Of a DNA stretch of 14,034 nt, positions 12,178 through 14,034 are shown piece by piece. Position 1 is the stretch's first letter. Every line of letters begins with the position of its first letter. This DNA is from Patescibacteria group bacterium (GTDB taxonomy: Bacteria > Patescibacteriota > Gracilibacteria > Peribacterales > Peribacteraceae). The stretch is from NCBI GenBank assembly GCA_018818235.1, contig JAHISE010000099.1, forward strand, positions 1 to 14,034, in the 5' to 3' direction. Under the pieces are notes generated by a model. That model made no database searches and was not told the origin of the DNA. It saw nothing but the letters and a program-made list of their open reading frames with translations. The position numbers and the translations under genes were made by a program.

Positions 12178-13413
12178 ATGCCCCTCAACCCCAACCAAAT
12201 CCGCTCCCAATTCCCTCTTCTAACAGAAGAGATCACATATCTCGACTCCGCAGCAACAGCGCAGAATCCACAGAGTGTCATTGATGCGATTAATGATTTT
12301 TACAAAACATATAATTCAAACGTTCATCGTGGACTTTATCCGATTTCGGATAAGGCGACCGAGGCTTACGAAGATGCACGACTCTCGGTCCAATCATTTA
12401 TAAATGCTAAGGATCCATCTGAGATTATCTTTACAGGAGGATGTACGGAAAGTATCAACCTTGTTGCAAAAAGTTGGGGCAAAGCCAATTTAAAAAAGGG
12501 AGACCAAGTGGTGCTGAGTATTCTGGAACACCACAGCAACATAACTCCATGGCAACAGTTAAAGGAGGAGATTGGAATCGAAATTGAATGGATTGATATT
12601 TCCGAAGAAGGCGAACTCGATATTGATCAACTTGACCGCGTTCTGAGCAAAGGAAAAGTTAAACTGGTTTCGGTAACGGGCCAGAGCAATGTGATCGGAG
12701 TACGTCCGCCGATAAAAGAAATCACAGACAAGGCACATGATGCAGGCGCTCTGACTCTTGTTGATGCAGCTCAATTAATAGCTCACCACAAGGTTGATGT
12801 ACAAGATCTGGATTGCGATTTTTTGGCTTTCTCCGGTCATAAACTCTACGGCCCAACGGGAATCGGAGTGCTATATGGCAATAAAGAATTGCTCAAGAAT
12901 ATGCCCGCTTTTATGACGGGAGGTGGAATGATAAAAGAAGTTACAAAAGACTCATTTACTTCAACCGATCCTCCCGAAAAATTCGAAGCCGGCACTCCCC
13001 CGATTGCTCAAGCGATTGGATTGAAGACTGCAATTGAATGGCTGAGTCAGTTTAAGTGGAAGGATATTGAGGAGCATGAACAAGGGTTGTTGAGTTTTGC
13101 TTTTGAGGAATTGTCTTCTATTGAAAGATTAAATATTATCGGAGTAAATGGGATTCGGAATCCGGAATCCGGAATCCGAAAGGTTTCGGGCTGTTTAGGC
13201 TTTACAATAGAAGGAGTTCATCCTCATGATCTGACTGATTTACTTGGTGAAAAAGGAATTTGCATGCGTGCGGGTCATCATTGCACTCAACCTCTGCATG
13301 ACAAACTAGGAATCCCGGCTTCAACTCGACTGAGTATCGGAATCTATAATAATGAAGATGAAATTAAGAAGGTAAGACCGGCGATTGAGGAGGCAATAAA
13401 GATCTTTGAATAA
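12178..13413 (+). CDS. sufS: Cysteine desulfurase, SufS/CsdA type
   Basis: A 411-residue PLP enzyme that takes sulfur from L-cysteine, leaving alanine, and holds it as a persulfide for iron-sulfur cluster assembly. It shows LDSAATAQNP near residues 22-31, LEHHSNITPW near 116-125, VDAAQ at 195-199 for the PLP ring, the Schiff-base lysine K222 in SGHKLYGPTGIGVLYG, FEAGTPP near 269-275, and the catalytic cysteine C369 in RAGHHCTQP, all in type II (SufS) form. Residues about 323-334 (NGIRNPESGIRK) are a GGAATCC-repeat insertion where E. coli SufS has a shorter loop. The ATG at 12178 is chosen because the upstream frame to 12103 reads through a repeat. sufU follows after 96 bp. Confidence 0.95.
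   Translation: MPLNPNQIRSQFPLLTEEITYLDSAATAQNPQSVIDAINDFYKTYNSNVHRGLYPISDKATEAYEDARLSVQSFINAKDPSEIIFTGGCTESINLVAKSWGKANLKKGDQVVLSILEHHSNITPWQQLKEEIGIEIEWIDISEEGELDIDQLDRVLSKGKVKLVSVTGQSNVIGVRPPIKEITDKAHDAGALTLVDAAQLIAHHKVDVQDLDCDFLAFSGHKLYGPTGIGVLYGNKELLKNMPAFMTGGGMIKEVTKDSFTSTDPPEKFEAGTPPIAQAIGLKTAIEWLSQFKWKDIEEHEQGLLSFAFEELSSIERLNIIGVNGIRNPESGIRKVSGCLGFTIEGVHPHDLTDLLGEKGICMRAGHHCTQPLHDKLGIPASTRLSIGIYNNEDEIKKVRPAIEEAIKIFE
13151..13178. repeat. GGAATCC heptamer array inside sufS
   Basis: GGATTC followed by three GGAATCC units. The first part, GGATTCGGAATCC, is itself an inverted repeat. In frame it encodes about ten residues (GIRNPESGIR) before the conserved strand that leads to the active-site cysteine. 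Confidence 0.85.
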
Positions 13414-13486
13414 CAATCGACAATCGACACGCTCCGCTTTCGACAATCGACTAGCGACCAGTGACCAGTGACCCCCAAAACTTCAA
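13414..13486. repeat. Mixed heptamer array ending in GTGACCCCCAAAACTTC
   Basis: The sufS-sufU spacer starts with CAATCGA-type units, runs through TTTCGACAATCGAC and changes to GCGACCA and GTGACCA units, so three heptamer variants adjoin. It ends at TGACCCCCAAAA (13469-13480), the same 12-mer that bounds the cassette at 4364-4917. The match to 4906-4921 extends to 16 bases. Confidence 0.85.
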
Positions 13487-13509
13487 CTATTAACTACATT
13501 CAAAACCTC

Positions 13510-13917
13510 ATGAACCTCTACGCCGAAAACATCCTCGACCACTTCAAAAACCCGCGCGGGGTTGGAGAAATCACTGAACCCTCAGTTGAACATGAAGAAC
13601 TGAATTTGAGTTGCGGTGATAAAATTAAAATTCAATTAATAATTGAAGATGATAAGATAAAAGAAGCTGTTTGGGATGGAACAGGATGTGCAATCAGCAT
13701 TGGTGCTATGTCGATTTTGTCGGAAGAGCTTGAAGGGAAGTCGGTTGAGGAAGTTAATGAGCTTTCTGCAGATGATGTGATTGGAATGCTTGGAGTCCCT
13801 ATAAGTAATAGGAGAATGAAGTGTGCACTTATGTGTTTGCATACGTTAAAGAATGCGATGAGGAAGTTTAAGGGGGAGGAGGAGCGGGGGTGGCCTGCCA
13901 CAGTCAGTCACGACTGA
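13510..13917 (+). CDS. sufU: Iron-sulfur cluster assembly protein, SufU/NifU-N type
   Basis: A 135-residue member of the IscU/SufU fold that accepts sulfur from SufS. Start MNLYAENILDHFKNPRGVG is the family opening. The zinc/cluster ligands are present: C35 and D37 in LSCGD, C60 in GTGCAIS and C105 in RMKCALM. The region between C60 and C105 is longer than in IscU, which favours SufU. In SufU the zinc site helps draw the persulfide from SufS, consistent with the adjacent sufS. The last nine residues (GWPATVSHD) and the stop come from a 29-bp tandem repeat, so the native end is probably near KFKGEEE. The ATG at 13510 has no Shine-Dalgarno sequence; TACATT lies at -15 to -10. No sufB, sufC or sufD is in view. 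Confidence 0.92.
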   Translation: MNLYAENILDHFKNPRGVGEITEPSVEHEELNLSCGDKIKIQLIIEDDKIKEAVWDGTGCAISIGAMSILSEELEGKSVEEVNELSADDVIGMLGVPISNRRMKCALMCLHTLKNAMRKFKGEEERGWPATVSHD

Positions 13918-13958
13918 CGTGGCCTGCCACAGTCAGTCACGACTGACGTGGCCTGCCA
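13890..13958. repeat. 29-bp tandem repeat, 2.4 copies, each made of two palindromes
   Basis: Two identical 29-bp units (13890-13918 and 13919-13947) and an 11-base partial third. Each unit joins GTGGCCTGCCAC, a GTGGC/GCCAC hairpin, to GTCAGTCACGACTGAC, a GTCAGTC/GACTGAC hairpin. The first unit overlaps the end of sufU. There are no spacers, so it is not a CRISPR array. Confidence 0.9.
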
Positions 13959-13988
13959 GCCGTAGCGAAGCGATATAACCTAAGGAAC

Positions 13989-14020
13989 CAACTTTCGCTC
14001 ACTTTGTGAGCTTCGGTTGG
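13989..14020. terminator. Imperfect hairpin downstream of sufU
   Basis: CCAACTTTCGCTCAC (13989-14003) faces GTGAGCTTCGGTTGG (14006-14020) with mismatches in the TTTC/TTCG part, making a stem of 11 pairs over three bases of loop. No U-tract follows within view. It may end the suf transcript, or be the same repeat class as the CGAAGCGTA words at 11666-11674 and 14026-14034. Confidence 0.4.
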
Positions 14021-14034
14021 CAGCCTACGCTTCG

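Noticed and set aside
127..13917. Alternative genetic code with UGA as glycine
   Set aside because: Several genes end in TGA at the expected family length and no conserved glycine needs a TGA codon.
13890..13958. CRISPR-like direct repeat
   Set aside because: The 29-bp units abut with no spacers and no cas gene is nearby.

Overview
The window is about 14 kb of AT-leaning bacterial chromosome with eleven convincing protein genes and an unusually heavy load of short repeats. Eight genes belong to surface-glycan or nucleotide-sugar metabolism. One encodes a small four-helix-bundle protein of the 23S rRNA intervening-sequence family, and two are iron-sulfur cluster genes (sufS, sufU). I see no rRNA, tRNA, transposase or CRISPR array. 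TGA ends several genes at the expected family length, so the genetic code is the ordinary one (not the UGA=Gly code of Gracilibacteria/Absconditabacteria). The compact RmlA, the GT2 plus DUF2304 pair, the stand-alone four-helix-bundle protein and the repeat-rich junctions suggest a Candidate Phyla Radiation (Patescibacteria) genome, possibly Peregrinibacteria-like. That placement is inference with low to moderate confidence.

Layout. 1-126: repeat-derived DNA. 127-2493 (minus): two GT4-type glycosyltransferases. 2540-3475 (minus): rmlB, divergent from rmlA (3659-4363, plus). 4364-4917: a small unit holding the four-helix-bundle gene between inverted repeats. 4901-11480 (minus): two overlapping GT4 glycosyltransferases, a DUF2304 membrane protein, a GT2 glycosyltransferase and a 942-residue GT-C-like membrane protein. 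11481-12177: a 700-bp gene-free stretch packed with inverted repeats. 12178-13917 (plus): sufS and sufU. 13890-14034: tandem 29-bp repeats and another hairpin.

The glycan genes make a coherent set. RmlA and RmlB would supply dTDP-4-keto-6-deoxyglucose. The GT4 enzymes would add sugars from nucleotide donors on the cytoplasmic side. The GT2/DUF2304 pair would make or move a polyprenyl-phosphate sugar, and the large membrane protein could use such a lipid-linked donor outside the membrane. rmlC and rmlD are not in view. SufS and SufU form the sulfur-mobilising half of an iron-sulfur assembly system.

The most unusual content is not a gene. Degenerate 7- and 8-base tandem repeats (GTGACCA, GTCGAAA, GAGTAAAC, TTGGCAA, TTTTCCA and GGAATCC types) lie at nearly every gene junction, usually as two opposed arms that could fold into long hairpins. 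They also occur in frame inside three glycosyltransferases and sufS, and repeats form the C-termini of others. One pair, ending in a perfect 12-bp inverted repeat that recurs a third time near sufU, frames the four-helix-bundle gene like a small mobile unit. A second pattern is that almost no start has a Shine-Dalgarno sequence. A TANNNT hexamer instead sits at exactly -13 to -8 before four ATGs and close to that position before four others, which suggests leaderless transcripts.
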